64,000 nt of DNA from Pseudomonadota bacterium (GTDB lineage Bacteria; Pseudomonadota; Alphaproteobacteria; Rhizobiales; Phreatobacteraceae): positions 310,001 to 374,000 of the forward strand of contig JAIUOO010000002.1 of the NCBI GenBank assembly GCA_020161695.1, given 5' to 3'. Shown piece by piece: positions 17,307 to 26,601 of this stretch. The notes beneath the pieces are model-generated. The model ran no database searches. It had not been told where the DNA came from and saw nothing but the letters and a program-made list of their open reading frames with translations. Position 1 is the stretch's first letter. Every line of letters starts with the position of its first letter. Made by a program: the position numbers and the translations under genes.

Positions 17307-18647
17307 ATGACCACCAGCGGAGCCACCACCCTTGCCTCCCGCCTTGCCTTTCACGGCATCGACGAGGCAACCACTCACGCCCTCAGGCTTGCCTGGGTCG
17401 ACATCAAGGACGACCTGCCGCGCATCCTGACGAACTTCTACGCCCATGTCGGCGCGGTGCCCAATCTCTCCCAGATGATCGGCAGCCAGCAGGCCCGTCT
17501 CGTCGGCGCACAGACCAAGCACTGGGAGCGCCTGTTCAGCGGCTCCTTCGACAATGTCTACGAGGAAGGCGTCCGCCGCATCGGCCTGACCCACCACCGC
17601 ATCGGGCTTGAACCCAGCTGGTATATCGGCGGCTACTCCTTCGTCATGAAGGAGCTCTACGGCGTCATCGTGAAGTCCTACCGGTTCCGCCCGGCCGTTG
17701 CGACCGCGCGCCTGCGGGCGATCACCTCGGCCATCATGGTGGATATCGACCTTGCTATCTCCGTCTATCAGGAAGTGCTGATGGCCGAGCGCCAGCAGCG
17801 CGGAGAGGCCCTGTCGACCGCCATCGCGACGTTCTCGTCCGGCGTCACCGAGCGGCTGACGCGATCGGAAGAGGCTGGCAGCCAGCTGAAGGTCTGCGCC
17901 GAGGCGCTCGACGAGGCGACCCAGCGCTCGCTCGGCGAGGTGGAGACCGTCAACGATGCCGCGCGCCTCACCGCCGGCAACGTGCAGGCGGGCGCCGCCG
18001 CAACGGAACAGTTGTCGTCTTCGGTGCGCGAGATCGGCCAGCAGTCGACGCACTCCGCAGAAGTCGCCCGCCAGGCCGCCGCGGATGCCGCTGTCGTCAC
18101 CGAGGCAATCAGTGCCCTCGCCCGGCGCGCCGATGAGATCGGCGAGGTGGTCGAACTTATCAACTCCATCGCGGACCAGACCAATCTTCTGGCGCTGAAC
18201 GCGACCATCGAAGCGGCGCGCGCCGGCGAGGCCGGACGCGGCTTCGCAGTGGTCGCGAGCGAGGTGAAGGCGCTCGCCGGGCAGACCGCCAAGGCGACGA
18301 CCGACATCTCCACCCGCATCGGCCAGATGCAATCGGCCACCGGTGAGGCCGTGAAGCGGATCAGCGACATCGCCCAGGTGATCGACCAGCTGTCCTCGAT
18401 TGCAGTGTCCATCGCCTCCGCGGTGGAGGAGCAGACCGCGGCGACCAGCGACATCGCGCGCACCATGCAGGACAGTTCGCTCAACACGCAGAAGGTCTCC
18501 GGCGGCGTCGAGCAGCTCAGCCACGTGGCGGCGCAGGTGCAGAGCACGGGCAAGGATCTCTCGAAGGCGCGCCTGAGCCTGACCGAGCAGATCGGCGGGC
18601 TCAGAGCCGAGATCGATACCTTCCTGGAGAAGGCGAAGGCCGCCTGA
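17307..18647 (+). CDS. globin-coupled chemotaxis transducer 1
   Basis: A soluble heme-based chemoreceptor of 446 residues, of the HemAT type. Residues about 10-160 form a globin-coupled sensor domain: FHGID near the start, B10-type Tyr45 in NFY, and [16 protein letters not shown] containing the expected proximal heme ligand His96. The second half is a methyl-accepting signalling domain with the conserved hairpin tip [19 protein letters not shown] and adjacent [16 protein letters not shown]. There is no transmembrane segment. The start at 17307 (MTTSGA) is chosen because it aligns with that of the next gene. Expected ligand is O2, with output through CheA/CheW. It forms a tandem pair with a same-length paralogue. 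Confidence 0.93.
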   Translation: MTTSGATTLASRLAFHGIDEATTHALRLAWVDIKDDLPRILTNFYAHVGAVPNLSQMIGSQQARLVGAQTKHWERLFSGSFDNVYEEGVRRIGLTHHRIGLEPSWYIGGYSFVMKELYGVIVKSYRFRPAVATARLRAITSAIMVDIDLAISVYQEVLMAERQQRGEALSTAIATFSSGVTERLTRSEEAGSQLKVCAEALDEATQRSLGEVETVNDAARLTAGNVQAGAAATEQLSSSVREIGQQSTHSAEVARQAAADAAVVTEAISALARRADEIGEVVELINSIADQTNLLALNATIEAARAGEAGRGFAVVASEVKALAGQTAKATTDISTRIGQMQSATGEAVKRISDIAQVIDQLSSIAVSIASAVEEQTAATSDIARTMQDSSLNTQKVSGGVEQLSHVAAQVQSTGKDLSKARLSLTEQIGGLRAEIDTFLEKAKAA

Positions 18648-18660
18648 ACGCGTCGTCTCA

Positions 18661-18721
18661 CCGGTTGCGGCACGCGCCGTGATGTGCGTGCCGACGGGCA
18701 GGCCAGCCCCGCCGCAACCGG
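18661..18721. repeat. long-loop inverted repeat between the receptor genes
   Basis: CCGGTTGCGGC (18661-18671) pairs exactly with GCCGCAACCGG (18711-18721), and a smaller GCACGC/GCGTGC stem is nested within. It follows the first receptor's stop by 13 nt. There is no T-run, so a transcription-slowing or mRNA-end structure is more likely than a classic terminator. Confidence 0.5.
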
Positions 18722-18731
18722 CCTGTGGACC

Positions 18732-18746
18732 TTAACTCCCGGTTCA
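18732..18746. promoter_or_regulatory. CtrA-like box upstream of globin-coupled receptor 2
   Basis: TTAA-CTCCCGG-TTCA(CC) matches 7 of 8 fixed CtrA positions and lies 73 nt before the second receptor start, just after the inter-receptor hairpin. It suggests that the second receptor has its own promoter. Confidence 0.5.
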
Positions 18747-18819
18747 CCATGAGGCCCTAACGGTCGGCCGTCCCCCGGTTACGACCCCGGTGCTATCCGG
18801 GCCCATTCCAAGGCCATCC

Positions 18820-20160
18820 ATGACTACCTCCAATGATCCGGGCCTCGCGGCCCGGCTTCAGTTCCACGGAATTGACTCCACCGCCCGCGCCGAGTTGCGC
18901 CTGGCCTTCACTGACATCAGGGACGATCTCGACGCGATCATCCGCGGCTTCTACGGACATATCACCAAGGTGCCGCACCTCGCCGCGCTGGTCGGCGACG
19001 GCACGTCCCGCCTCGTCGCCGCGCAGAGCCGCCACTGGGAAGGCCTGTTCGCAGGGACCTTCGACGAAGGCTACCTCGCCAGCGCCCGGCGCATCGGCGG
19101 CATCCACCACCGGATCGGACTGGAACCGGGCTGGTACATCGGCGGCTATTCCTTCGTGCTGCGCGAGATCGAGACGGCACTGATCCGCCGCAACCGGCTG
19201 CGGCCCGCGCGCGCCGCCCGGCGCCTGCACGCGGTCACGTCCGCGATCACCCTCGACATGGACATCGCGATTTCCGTCTATCAGGACGCGATGATCGCCG
19301 AGCGTCAGCAGCGCGGCGCAAAGCTCGCTGCCGCGATCGACCGCTTCTCGGGAACGGTCGCGCGCCGCTTCGTCGATGCCGAGGCGGCCGGCGGGCGGAT
19401 GCAGGCCTGCGTGGCACGGCTCGAACAGGCGGCCGACCGCTGCCACGGCGAGGTTCGCACGGCGGGCGCGGGGGCGGACATGACCGCCGACAACGCGCGC
19501 GCGGGCGCGGCCGCGGTGGAGGAGCTCGCCGCTTCGGTGCGCTCGATCAGCAGCCAGTCGGAGCATTCCGCCGAGGTCGCCCGCCGCGCGGCGGCCGATG
19601 CGGAGGAAGCGACAGCCTCCATCGACATGCTCGCAAGCCGGGCCGAGGAAATCGGCAATGTCGTGGAGCTGATCAACGCCATAGCCGACCAGACCAACCT
19701 CCTGGCGCTCAACGCCACGATCGAAGCGGCGCGCGCAGGCGAGGCCGGCCGCGGTTTCGCTGTGGTCGCCAGCGAGGTGAAGGCGCTGGCCGGGCAGACG
19801 GCCCGGGCGACGAGCGACATCTCCGCGCGCATCGCGCTGATGCAGGAGGCCACCCGCACGTCGGTCGGCCGCATCGGCTCGATCGCCGGCGTCATCGGCG
19901 ACATCAACCGGATCGCAGGCGCCATCGCCGTGGCCGTCGAACAGCAGAACACCGCCGCCGAGAGCCTCGCCGTCACCATGCAGGAGACGTCGCGACATAC
20001 GGACCAGGTGTCGTCCAGCGTCGGCGCGCTGAATGGCGTGGCGGGCGACGTGCAGGCGGCCGGCCATGTCCTCGCCGAAGCGCGCGAGAGCCTTGCGGGC
20101 GAGCTCGACGCGCTCCGCTCCGAGGTCGATGCCTTCCTCGACGAGGCTCGCGCGGCGTAA
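18820..20160 (+). CDS. globin-coupled chemotaxis transducer 2
   Basis: A second HemAT-type receptor of exactly the same length (446 residues) as the gene before it. The globin part has FHGID, Tyr45 in GFY and [16 protein letters not shown] with His96 as the expected proximal ligand, all at the same residue numbers as the paralogue. The signalling part has the same [19 protein letters not shown] tip. The linker (residues about 170-230) diverges most between the copies. It ends in a strong bidirectional terminator shared with the convergent membrane chemoreceptor. A gene duplication followed by adaptation to another gas or affinity is the simplest reading. Confidence 0.93.
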   Translation: MTTSNDPGLAARLQFHGIDSTARAELRLAFTDIRDDLDAIIRGFYGHITKVPHLAALVGDGTSRLVAAQSRHWEGLFAGTFDEGYLASARRIGGIHHRIGLEPGWYIGGYSFVLREIETALIRRNRLRPARAARRLHAVTSAITLDMDIAISVYQDAMIAERQQRGAKLAAAIDRFSGTVARRFVDAEAAGGRMQACVARLEQAADRCHGEVRTAGAGADMTADNARAGAAAVEELAASVRSISSQSEHSAEVARRAAADAEEATASIDMLASRAEEIGNVVELINAIADQTNLLALNATIEAARAGEAGRGFAVVASEVKALAGQTARATSDISARIALMQEATRTSVGRIGSIAGVIGDINRIAGAIAVAVEQQNTAAESLAVTMQETSRHTDQVSSSVGALNGVAGDVQAAGHVLAEARESLAGELDALRSEVDAFLDEARAA

Positions 20161-20315
20161 GCGGGCCGTCTCACCGCCATTCCGATGGCGGTGAGACAAT
20201 GGCGCCCGACCTACCGACCCCATGAGGTGGGCGCCGCTCGCGCCCGCCTCATGCCCCACCGAGGCCGCAAGCTAAACGCCGTCGCTCGCGACAGATCCAA
20301 TCGAGGCAGGCACGC

Positions 20316-20355
20316 AAAAAGGCCCGGGAGGCGATGAGCCATCCCGGGCCTTTTT
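20316..20355. terminator. bidirectional terminator between chemoreceptor genes
   Basis: AAAAAGGCCCGGGA (20316-20329) pairs perfectly with TCCCGGGCCTTTTT (20342-20355). The A-run and T-run make it a terminator on both strands, serving the rightward receptor 2 and the leftward membrane receptor. Confidence 0.93.
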
Positions 20356-20436
20356 CGTTCGCCTGCTTCTACAGGCCTTGAATGCTCCGGGTAGCAATTG
20401 CCTAAGGGCCTGCCCCCGGGGACGCGTTGTTATCCC

Positions 20437-22143
20437 TCACGCCGCGCGAACGGTGGCGAGGAACTTCTGCATCTCCTCGCGCAGGCGTGCCGCCTGGTCG
20501 GCCAAGCTCTCGGCGGACGACAGCACCTGCGTCGCCGCGGCACCCGTTTCCGACACGGCCTGTGAGACGCCGACGATGTTGGACGAGACCTCGCCGGCCC
20601 CGGCCGACGCCTGACTGACGTTGCGGGCGATCTCCTGCGTCGCGGCGTTCTGCTCTTCGACCGCCGCGGCGATGTCGCCGGCGATCATCGACATGTCGCG
20701 GATGACCTTGGCGATGCCGGTGATCGAATGGGCCGATTCCGAGGTCGCGGTCTGGACGCCGGAAATCTGCTGGGCGATGTCGGTGGTCGCCTTGGCGGTC
20801 TGGTCGGCAAGACCCTTGACCTCGGCCGCCACCACCGCGAAGCCGCGGCCGGCCTCGCCGGCGCGCGCCGCCTCGATCGTGGCGTTGAGCGCCAGAAGGT
20901 TGGTCTGGGCGGCGATGGCGTTGATGAGCTCGACGATCTCGCCAATCTTCTGGACCCGGTTGGACAGTTCGTTGATCTGCCCGGCGGACACGTCGGCGCC
21001 GGCCACCGCGTCGGAGGCCATGCGCGAGGACTTCTCGACCTGGCTGCCTATCTCGCGCACCGAAGCGGCGAGTTCCTCACTCGCGGAGGCGACGGTCTGG
21101 ATGTTGGTCGTGCTCTCCTCGGACGCCGCGGCAACAGCGTTCGACTGGGCGGAGGCTTCGGCGGCGGCACCGGTCATGGTCTCGGCCGCGCTCTTCAGCT
21201 GCTCGGCCGAGGCCGAGACGGAGGAGACGATGCCGCCGACAGCCGCGTCGAATTCATCGGCCATGCGGTTCATCATCGCGCGCTGCTCAGCCTCGTTGCG
21301 CGACTTGGCGGCTTCCTGCTCCTCGCGGAGATGCTGCGCCTCGATGCCGTTCTGCTTGAACGTATCGGCGGCGCGGGCGATGTCGCCGATCTCGTCGCGC
21401 CTCTCCTGGCCGACCACCGCGATGTCGAACCGGCCATGGGCGAGTTCGCCGAGCTGGCTCGTCAGGGTGCGAAGCGGACGGGCAATGCCGAAATTGCCGA
21501 TCAGGACGCCGAGGCCGAGGCCGAGCAAGACACCGACAACACCCATGACGACCAGCAGGAACGACATGTTCTTGTTGATGCTGGTGACGTTCTTGTTGAG
21601 GATCGCGAGGCGGGACATGTTCATGTCCATCAGGCTGCGAATGTCCTCTCGCGAGGCGAGAAAGGAGTCCCGGCCACTGGCGACCAGAGCGGTCAGTTCG
21701 CGCTGCTGTTCGGGTGTTGCGCGATCGGTGATCGCCTTGGCGATGGTGAGGGCTTTCTGGAGGTTGACCCGATAGGTCTCCACCGACCGGCGCAGCTTGG
21801 CGACGCCCTCCTGCACATCCGCCATCGGGGACTGCGCCACCTCGTCGATCCGGGTGCGGAACAGTCCTGCCTCCCGGTCGATCTGCTCAAGCGCATACTT
21901 GATCATGTCAGGCGTCGTGTTGGCCGCGAGCATGGCCTCGAGCCGGCCGATCATGATCAGATTCTGGCCGCCGCGCGCAGCCGTCACGGCGCGAGTGGCC
22001 ACGCGTTCCATGCGATCCGTCTCGAGATCGACCTGCTGGAGGGCGTAGTAGCCGATCGCGGCCATGCCCAGCGTCAACACGTTGAGCGCAAGGATGATGA
22101 CCATCAGCTTGGATGTGATGCGGATGCGAGAGAAGATCGACAT
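20437..22143 (-). CDS. membrane methyl-accepting chemotaxis protein
   Basis: A classic transmembrane chemoreceptor of 568 residues. TM1 spans about residues 13-33, a helical periplasmic sensing domain runs to about 190, and TM2 spans 194-216. HAMP follows from about 217 to 270, then the signalling domain with [19 protein letters not shown] at the tip. The periplasmic part is all-helical like four-helix-bundle sensors; its ligand is unknown. I chose the ATG at 22143 (MSIFSR), although in-frame ATGs at 22152 and 22164 are possible. There is no C-terminal CheR-tethering pentapeptide. It converges on receptor 2 and carries its own CtrA-like box upstream. Confidence 0.93.
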   Translation of the reverse strand: MSIFSRIRITSKLMVIILALNVLTLGMAAIGYYALQQVDLETDRMERVATRAVTAARGGQNLIMIGRLEAMLAANTTPDMIKYALEQIDREAGLFRTRIDEVAQSPMADVQEGVAKLRRSVETYRVNLQKALTIAKAITDRATPEQQRELTALVASGRDSFLASREDIRSLMDMNMSRLAILNKNVTSINKNMSFLLVVMGVVGVLLGLGLGVLIGNFGIARPLRTLTSQLGELAHGRFDIAVVGQERRDEIGDIARAADTFKQNGIEAQHLREEQEAAKSRNEAEQRAMMNRMADEFDAAVGGIVSSVSASAEQLKSAAETMTGAAAEASAQSNAVAAASEESTTNIQTVASASEELAASVREIGSQVEKSSRMASDAVAGADVSAGQINELSNRVQKIGEIVELINAIAAQTNLLALNATIEAARAGEAGRGFAVVAAEVKGLADQTAKATTDIAQQISGVQTATSESAHSITGIAKVIRDMSMIAGDIAAAVEEQNAATQEIARNVSQASAGAGEVSSNIVGVSQAVSETGAAATQVLSSAESLADQAARLREEMQKFLATVRAA

Positions 22144-22198
22144 GTGATGCATTCCACGGAGCACGGAGCGTGCGCGCGGCCACCATGGTGAAACAGAG

Positions 22199-22213
22199 TG
22201 AATCGCAGGTTAA
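22199..22213. promoter_or_regulatory. CtrA-like box upstream of the membrane chemoreceptor
   Basis: Read on the minus strand this is TTAA-CCTGCGA-TTCA, with the same TTAA-N7-TTCA form as the box before receptor 2. It lies 55 nt before the start at 22143. Confidence 0.5.
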
Positions 22214-22631
22214 TCGACCGCTGGCGGCTGTGAAATTACACGGGCAATATTCACTCCCCTCCGCTTACCTAAAGATGTCTTGCATTAAGATGCGTTTTCG
22301 TCGTGATGATAAAGTATACTCATCAATATAGAAAAGCCCGTTATCGACGTACTGCACGCATAGGCCAGTCCGGCCCTGCATTCGCCAAGGGCTCGTCGAA
22401 AACTATCGCACGGCAATCCCACTGTCCCGCGCCGGGGCGCATGGAGATAACGGGTGGGGCTTGCCACGACGCCAGCCGATTACCTCCGACCACGGCCTTC
22501 GCGAACCTCGTACCTCACGGGTTTGGGCCAGCCCTGCCGCTGCCGGACGGCGCCTGCTGCCATATCGCGGCACCGTCATGGCCGACATGCGTTATTGAGG
22601 GCGCTGCCGACAATGACAGGGAGACCAATGC
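22214..22631. other. intergenic stretch without a recognised gene
   Basis: Together with the chemoreceptor upstream region, about 490 nt separate the chemoreceptor start from the GST gene. The part from about 22240 to 22350 is clearly AT-richer than the surroundings and probably holds promoters. Short open frames on both strands lack ribosome-binding sites and codon bias, and no RNA gene or repeat was recognised. Confidence 0.6.
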
Positions 22632-23291
22632 ATGGCCGATGATATCGTGACGCTGTTCCACTCGCCGCAGAGCCGCTCGGGCGCAGCGCTTGTCCTGCTG
22701 GAGGAGCTCGGCGCCCCCTACAATCTGCACGTGCTCAACATGAAGGCTGGCGAGCAGCGGAGACCTGAATATCTGGCGGTCAATCCGATGGGCAAGGTGC
22801 CGGCGATCCGCCACCGCGACGCGCTGGTCACCGAGCAGGTCGCGATCTCCATCTATCTCGCCGATGCGTTCCCCGAGGTCGGCCTCGCGCCGGCCATCGG
22901 CGATGCCGAACGCGGCACCTATCTGCGCTGGCTGGTCTTCTACGCCGCCTGTTTCGAGCCGGCGGTGAGCGACCGCGCCATGAAGCGCGAGGCGGGCAGC
23001 GCCCAGAGCTCGCCCTACGGCGATTTCGATACGATGTACGAAACGCTGGTGCAGCACCTTTCGCGCCAGCCGTTCTTCACCGGCGAGCGCCTGTCGGCTG
23101 CCGACATCCTCTGGGGCACCGCGCTGCACTGGATGACGATGTTCGGCCTCGTGCCCGAACGGCCGGTGATCGCCGACTTCATCCAGAAGATCGTGTCACG
23201 TCCTTCCTACAAGACCATGATGGATCTCGACGCGACGCTCGCCGCCGAGCATCAGGCCGCGGTGGACGCGGCCGCGCAGGCCGGCGGCTGA
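22632..23291 (+). CDS. glutathione S-transferase family protein
   Basis: A 219-residue cytosolic GST. The N-terminal thioredoxin-like half contains the Ser of HSPQSRSG at the expected glutathione-activating position, the cis-Pro loop (MGKVPAIRHRD) and the glutathione gamma-glutamyl site VTEQVAI. The C-terminal helical half contains LSAADILWGTAL, the usual N-capping Asp motif. AGGGAG precedes the ATG at 22632. An out-of-frame ATG four nt upstream is ignored. The substrate is unknown, and no operon partner is evident. Confidence 0.92.
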   Translation: MADDIVTLFHSPQSRSGAALVLLEELGAPYNLHVLNMKAGEQRRPEYLAVNPMGKVPAIRHRDALVTEQVAISIYLADAFPEVGLAPAIGDAERGTYLRWLVFYAACFEPAVSDRAMKREAGSAQSSPYGDFDTMYETLVQHLSRQPFFTGERLSAADILWGTALHWMTMFGLVPERPVIADFIQKIVSRPSYKTMMDLDATLAAEHQAAVDAAAQAGG

Positions 23292-23298
23292 CAGAGGC

Positions 23299-23658
23299 TC
23301 AGCCGCACTCGCCGACAAGGCGATGGACGACCCAGCCGGTGCGGCCGAGGCTGAATTCCGCATCGCCCGGTTCGTAGAACTTGCCGTCCGGCCAGTGGGT
23401 GACCTGCACCCAGCGGCCGGACGTGACGAGGCGTCCCATCTGGACGGAACGCATCTTGACGCCATGGCCGGTGGGCATGCGGCTGATCATCGGCGCGTCG
23501 GTCGAGGGCGCGCTGCGGAGCGCGGCGAAACCGTCAGCGGTCGGCAGAACCTCGCAGACCGCGTTGAGGGCGCTGGCGGGAGAGGCCGCGAGGCCGAGGG
23601 CCAGCGCGGCAGCGGCGAACGCGCCGCTATGGCGGAAGGACAAGCGTCTGCGGGTCAT
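23299..23658 (-). CDS. small exported SH3-like domain protein
   Basis: A 119-residue protein with a signal peptide (MTRRRL start, cleavage near SASA) followed by one bacterial SH3-like fold of about 90 residues. The fold is indicated by LRSAPSTDAPMISRMPTGH and GRWVQVTHWPDG, and its last residues contain WVVHRLVGEC. Two Cys, one near each end of the mature protein, could form a disulfide. The second of two ATGs (23658) is chosen because AGGG is correctly spaced for it. Such proteins usually bind cell-wall or surface components; its actual role is unknown. It converges on the GST gene with a 7-nt gap. Confidence 0.72.
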   Translation of the reverse strand: MTRRRLSFRHSGAFAAAALALGLAASPASALNAVCEVLPTADGFAALRSAPSTDAPMISRMPTGHGVKMRSVQMGRLVTSGRWVQVTHWPDGKFYEPGDAEFSLGRTGWVVHRLVGECG

Positions 23659-23763
23659 GGGCGTCATCCCTGGGTGGGCCGGGTGACGCCTTGATAGCGG
23701 CGGCGGATTGGCGGGCGATGCCGGAGCGCGGCACCGTCCGTTTCAACTCTGTCCGCTTCTGCT

Positions 23764-26220
23764 TCAGCGCGGCTCGATACGGAGCGTGCCGATAGCGTCC
23801 CGCGCGACGTCCTCCCGCTTCGTCCGCATCGGGATGAATTCCACCCGCGACCAGCGCTCGGCAAGGTTGCCGTAAAGCCGCGAGGTCGGCAGCCCCGACT
23901 GTCCCGTCGAGTGCATGAACACCGAGCGCTCGGGATCGGCCATGTCGTAGAGCGCGCGCAGCGAGGCGGCGTGGCGCGACACGAAAGGTTCGGCCTCGTT
24001 GCGGATCGTGTGGCGGTTGACGTTGACCGTGTAGGTGTCGCCGGGCACGGGGACGCGGACGTCGAAGAGCCAGGCGAGAGCGGCGACGCGCGCGAATGGC
24101 CGGTGCTCGGACCGCGCGTCGTGGGCGCGACCCCACTGCCATTTCGAGCGATCCTGGCCGTAGCGTTTCTCGATGTCGTCGAGTGCCAGTTCCAGCGCCC
24201 GGGTGACGAGCGCCGCGCAGGAGACGGCGCCGGCGGGAGTGCCGCGGGTAGCGCACCAGTTCGACTGGCCCTCGCGGTTCTGCAGGACGTTCATCATCAA
24301 GACCTGCCGCTGGTCCCACAGGTCGCGGAACAGTTCGGGGCCGAGTTCGTCGGCATAGACGAGACGGGTCAACTCGCGCATCCACGCGGTGGCGATCAGC
24401 GGCTCGGCACGGTCGGCGGCCATCGTTCCGTCGAAGGCCTTGAGCATGTCCAGCGCCGCCTGCTCGCGCGCCGGTGTCTGGTGCCGGCGCTCGCGCTCGC
24501 CCGCGGGGTAGAGCTGAAGCAGGAGCGGCAGCGTCTCGCGCACGGCGTTCGAGCGATGGTCCGCCTGAATCTGCCGGAAGCTGTCGAGCGAGTGCCTGTC
24601 GCGCTGGGCGAGCAGTTCGCGGATGCGGTCGGCGCGGTGCGGCGTCGCCCATTCGCCGGTGATGAAGTGCGGATAACCCTCCGCAGTGATGCGCTCGTTG
24701 GCGGTGTAGCGGAAGCCGCGCTCCGGATTGAACTCCTGCGGCAGTTCCTCGAAGGGGATGAAGCCGGCCCAGTCGTAGCGGGCGTCCCAGCCGGGAGCCG
24801 GGAAGAGGCCGCGCAGGTCGTTGTCCGGCCGGCGCACCGGCACGCGTCCTGCGGCGATGAAGCCGATATTCCCGTCCACGTCGGCATAGACCATGTTCTG
24901 CTGCGGCGCGTGGTAGTGCCGCGCAGCCGCGAGGAATTCGGGCCAGTTCCTGGCGGTGTTCACGCGCGAGAAGGCCTGCACAGTCAGGTTGTCGGGCTCG
25001 AGCGCGGTCCAGCGCAGCGCCAGCGCATGGCCCTGGGGCGCCGCCTCGGTCGCGCCGCGGGACGCGCCGTCGGAGATGACCGGCCCGTGGCGCGTGATGC
25101 GCACGTTGAGCGTCACATCGGCGCCGCCCTTGACCTTGACGACCTCGCGCACGGTCTCGAAGTCGCGCCAGCCGTCCGGGGTCTGGTAGCGGTTCGGGTT
25201 CTGCGGATCGATCCGCTCGATATAGACATCCTGCACGTCCGGCCCGGTATTGGTGAAGCCCCAGGCGATGCGATCGTTGCGGCCGAGCACGACGCCGGGA
25301 ACGCCCGGCAGCGTCGCCCCGATGACCGTGCCGGACGGCGAGGTCATCCGCGCGAAATACCAGAGTGCCGGAGCCGAGAGGCCGAGATGCGGATCGTTGG
25401 CGAGCAGCGGCTTGCCGGTCTCGGAGCGGGCGCCCGACACCACCCAATTGTTGGAGCCGACGCCTTCGAGGCCGAGATTGAACGGGCGGATCATCGCGTC
25501 GGCGCGCTGCGTCTGGCCGCCAAGCGAACGGTAGAGCGCCGTATAGTCCGGCAGCGCCGGCCAGCGCTCGCCGGAATAGGGCGGCAGAAACTCGCCGATG
25601 CGTTCCATGGAGAAGCCGGCCTGCGCCAGCCTGAGGCGGGTGATCTCGGCATTGAGATTGCCGCCGAGGTCGAGCGCCATCATCAGCGACCAGCCGATGG
25701 AATCGATCGGCGTCCAAGGCTCGGGGCTGGGGGCGCCGAGGATATGGAATTCCGGCGGCAGCGGCGTGGTGCGGCTGGTCAGGTAGGCGTTGACGCCGCG
25801 GGCATAGGCCGCGAGCAGGACGCGCGTTTCGGCGTCGAGATTGGCCCAGATGGTCTCGGCGGACCGGCGGATGCCGATCGTGCGCAGGAAACGGTCGGTC
25901 TCCAGCCCCGGCGCTCCGACCACCTCGGCGAGGCGACCATTGGCGATGCGGCGGTTCATCTCCATCTGCCACAGGCGGTCCTGCGCGTGAACGAAGCCGA
26001 GGGCGGCGGTGGCGTCGCCGTCCGTCGCCGCGAAGATATGGGCGACGCCCTCCTTGTCGCGGATCACCTCGACCGGCCGCTCGAAGCCCGGCAGGGTGAC
26101 GGTGCCGGCAACCTGCGGCTCCACCGCGCGCACGTACCAGACCACCGTTGCGACAATAGCGACGAGCGCGAGGACCACCAGGAGAGCGGTCCATTTGAAC
26201 AGGCGGCGGATGAAGCGCAT
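23764..26220 (-). CDS. penicillin acylase family protein, membrane-anchored
   Basis: An 818-residue Ntn-hydrolase precursor. Family members self-cleave and hydrolyse amide bonds of acylated substrates such as beta-lactams or N-acyl homoserine lactones. The self-processing site is the Gly-Ser of GVGSNNWVVSG, making Ser256 the predicted N-terminal nucleophile of the beta chain; the following NDPHLGL segment is conserved. In place of a cleavable signal, residues 10-30 form a hydrophobic anchor after a basic start (MRFIRRLFK), so the enzyme is probably periplasmic and tethered. The start at 26220 begins directly before that anchor. It is divergent from a 54-residue gene. Confidence 0.93.
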   Translation of the reverse strand: MRFIRRLFKWTALLVVLALVAIVATVVWYVRAVEPQVAGTVTLPGFERPVEVIRDKEGVAHIFAATDGDATAALGFVHAQDRLWQMEMNRRIANGRLAEVVGAPGLETDRFLRTIGIRRSAETIWANLDAETRVLLAAYARGVNAYLTSRTTPLPPEFHILGAPSPEPWTPIDSIGWSLMMALDLGGNLNAEITRLRLAQAGFSMERIGEFLPPYSGERWPALPDYTALYRSLGGQTQRADAMIRPFNLGLEGVGSNNWVVSGARSETGKPLLANDPHLGLSAPALWYFARMTSPSGTVIGATLPGVPGVVLGRNDRIAWGFTNTGPDVQDVYIERIDPQNPNRYQTPDGWRDFETVREVVKVKGGADVTLNVRITRHGPVISDGASRGATEAAPQGHALALRWTALEPDNLTVQAFSRVNTARNWPEFLAAARHYHAPQQNMVYADVDGNIGFIAAGRVPVRRPDNDLRGLFPAPGWDARYDWAGFIPFEELPQEFNPERGFRYTANERITAEGYPHFITGEWATPHRADRIRELLAQRDRHSLDSFRQIQADHRSNAVRETLPLLLQLYPAGERERRHQTPAREQAALDMLKAFDGTMAADRAEPLIATAWMRELTRLVYADELGPELFRDLWDQRQVLMMNVLQNREGQSNWCATRGTPAGAVSCAALVTRALELALDDIEKRYGQDRSKWQWGRAHDARSEHRPFARVAALAWLFDVRVPVPGDTYTVNVNRHTIRNEAEPFVSRHAASLRALYDMADPERSVFMHSTGQSGLPTSRLYGNLAERWSRVEFIPMRTKREDVARDAIGTLRIEPR

Positions 26221-26344
26221 GGCGAAACTCGGCGGAGGACCGCTGCCCGGAGCCGGAGAGCGGGCGCGGAGTTGATCATTGGCAGCGGACCGGAGCAAGG
26301 TGCGTTTCGGCGGAGTGCACGGCAGCATCCGAGTGGAGGACGCC

Positions 26345-26509
26345 ATGGCAGACAATGACGACGACGCGGCCCTCGAACGCGCGGCGCGCAGGATTTTCGA
26401 GCTGCAGAACCCCGGCAAGCCCTGGCCGCCCGGTCCGCTGGCCAGCGCGGAGGAGAAGGAGCGCTACCGGCAGCTTGCCCGCAAGGAACTCGGCTCCAAG
26501 GAGGGCTAG
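26345..26509 (+). CDS. 54-residue acidic/basic small protein, unknown
   Basis: A short cytosolic protein with a strong GGAGGA site five nt before its ATG. It begins with an acidic MADNDDD run, continues with a predicted helix (ALERAARRIFELQNPGKPWP) and ends in a charged helix with a Lys-rich tail. I do not recognise a family. Clean initiation signals, the codon use and its place between penicillin acylase (divergent) and trpS (92 nt downstream) make it a believable gene. Confidence 0.6.
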   Translation: MADNDDDAALERAARRIFELQNPGKPWPPGPLASAEEKERYRQLARKELGSKEG

Positions 26510-26601
26510 AGGCCGGCCCGCTTGAACAGCCGCCGCCGCCATGCGAGGAAGCGCGCCTCATGTAGCGCCTTTCGCTGCATAGTTTCGGGACTTTCTCGGC
26601 C

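Noticed and set aside
23911..26358. An open frame of over 800 codons antisense to penicillin acylase
   Set aside because: In sequence of this GC content stop codons are rare in antisense frames. The translation is low in complexity, and the opposite strand has a complete, motif-rich gene.
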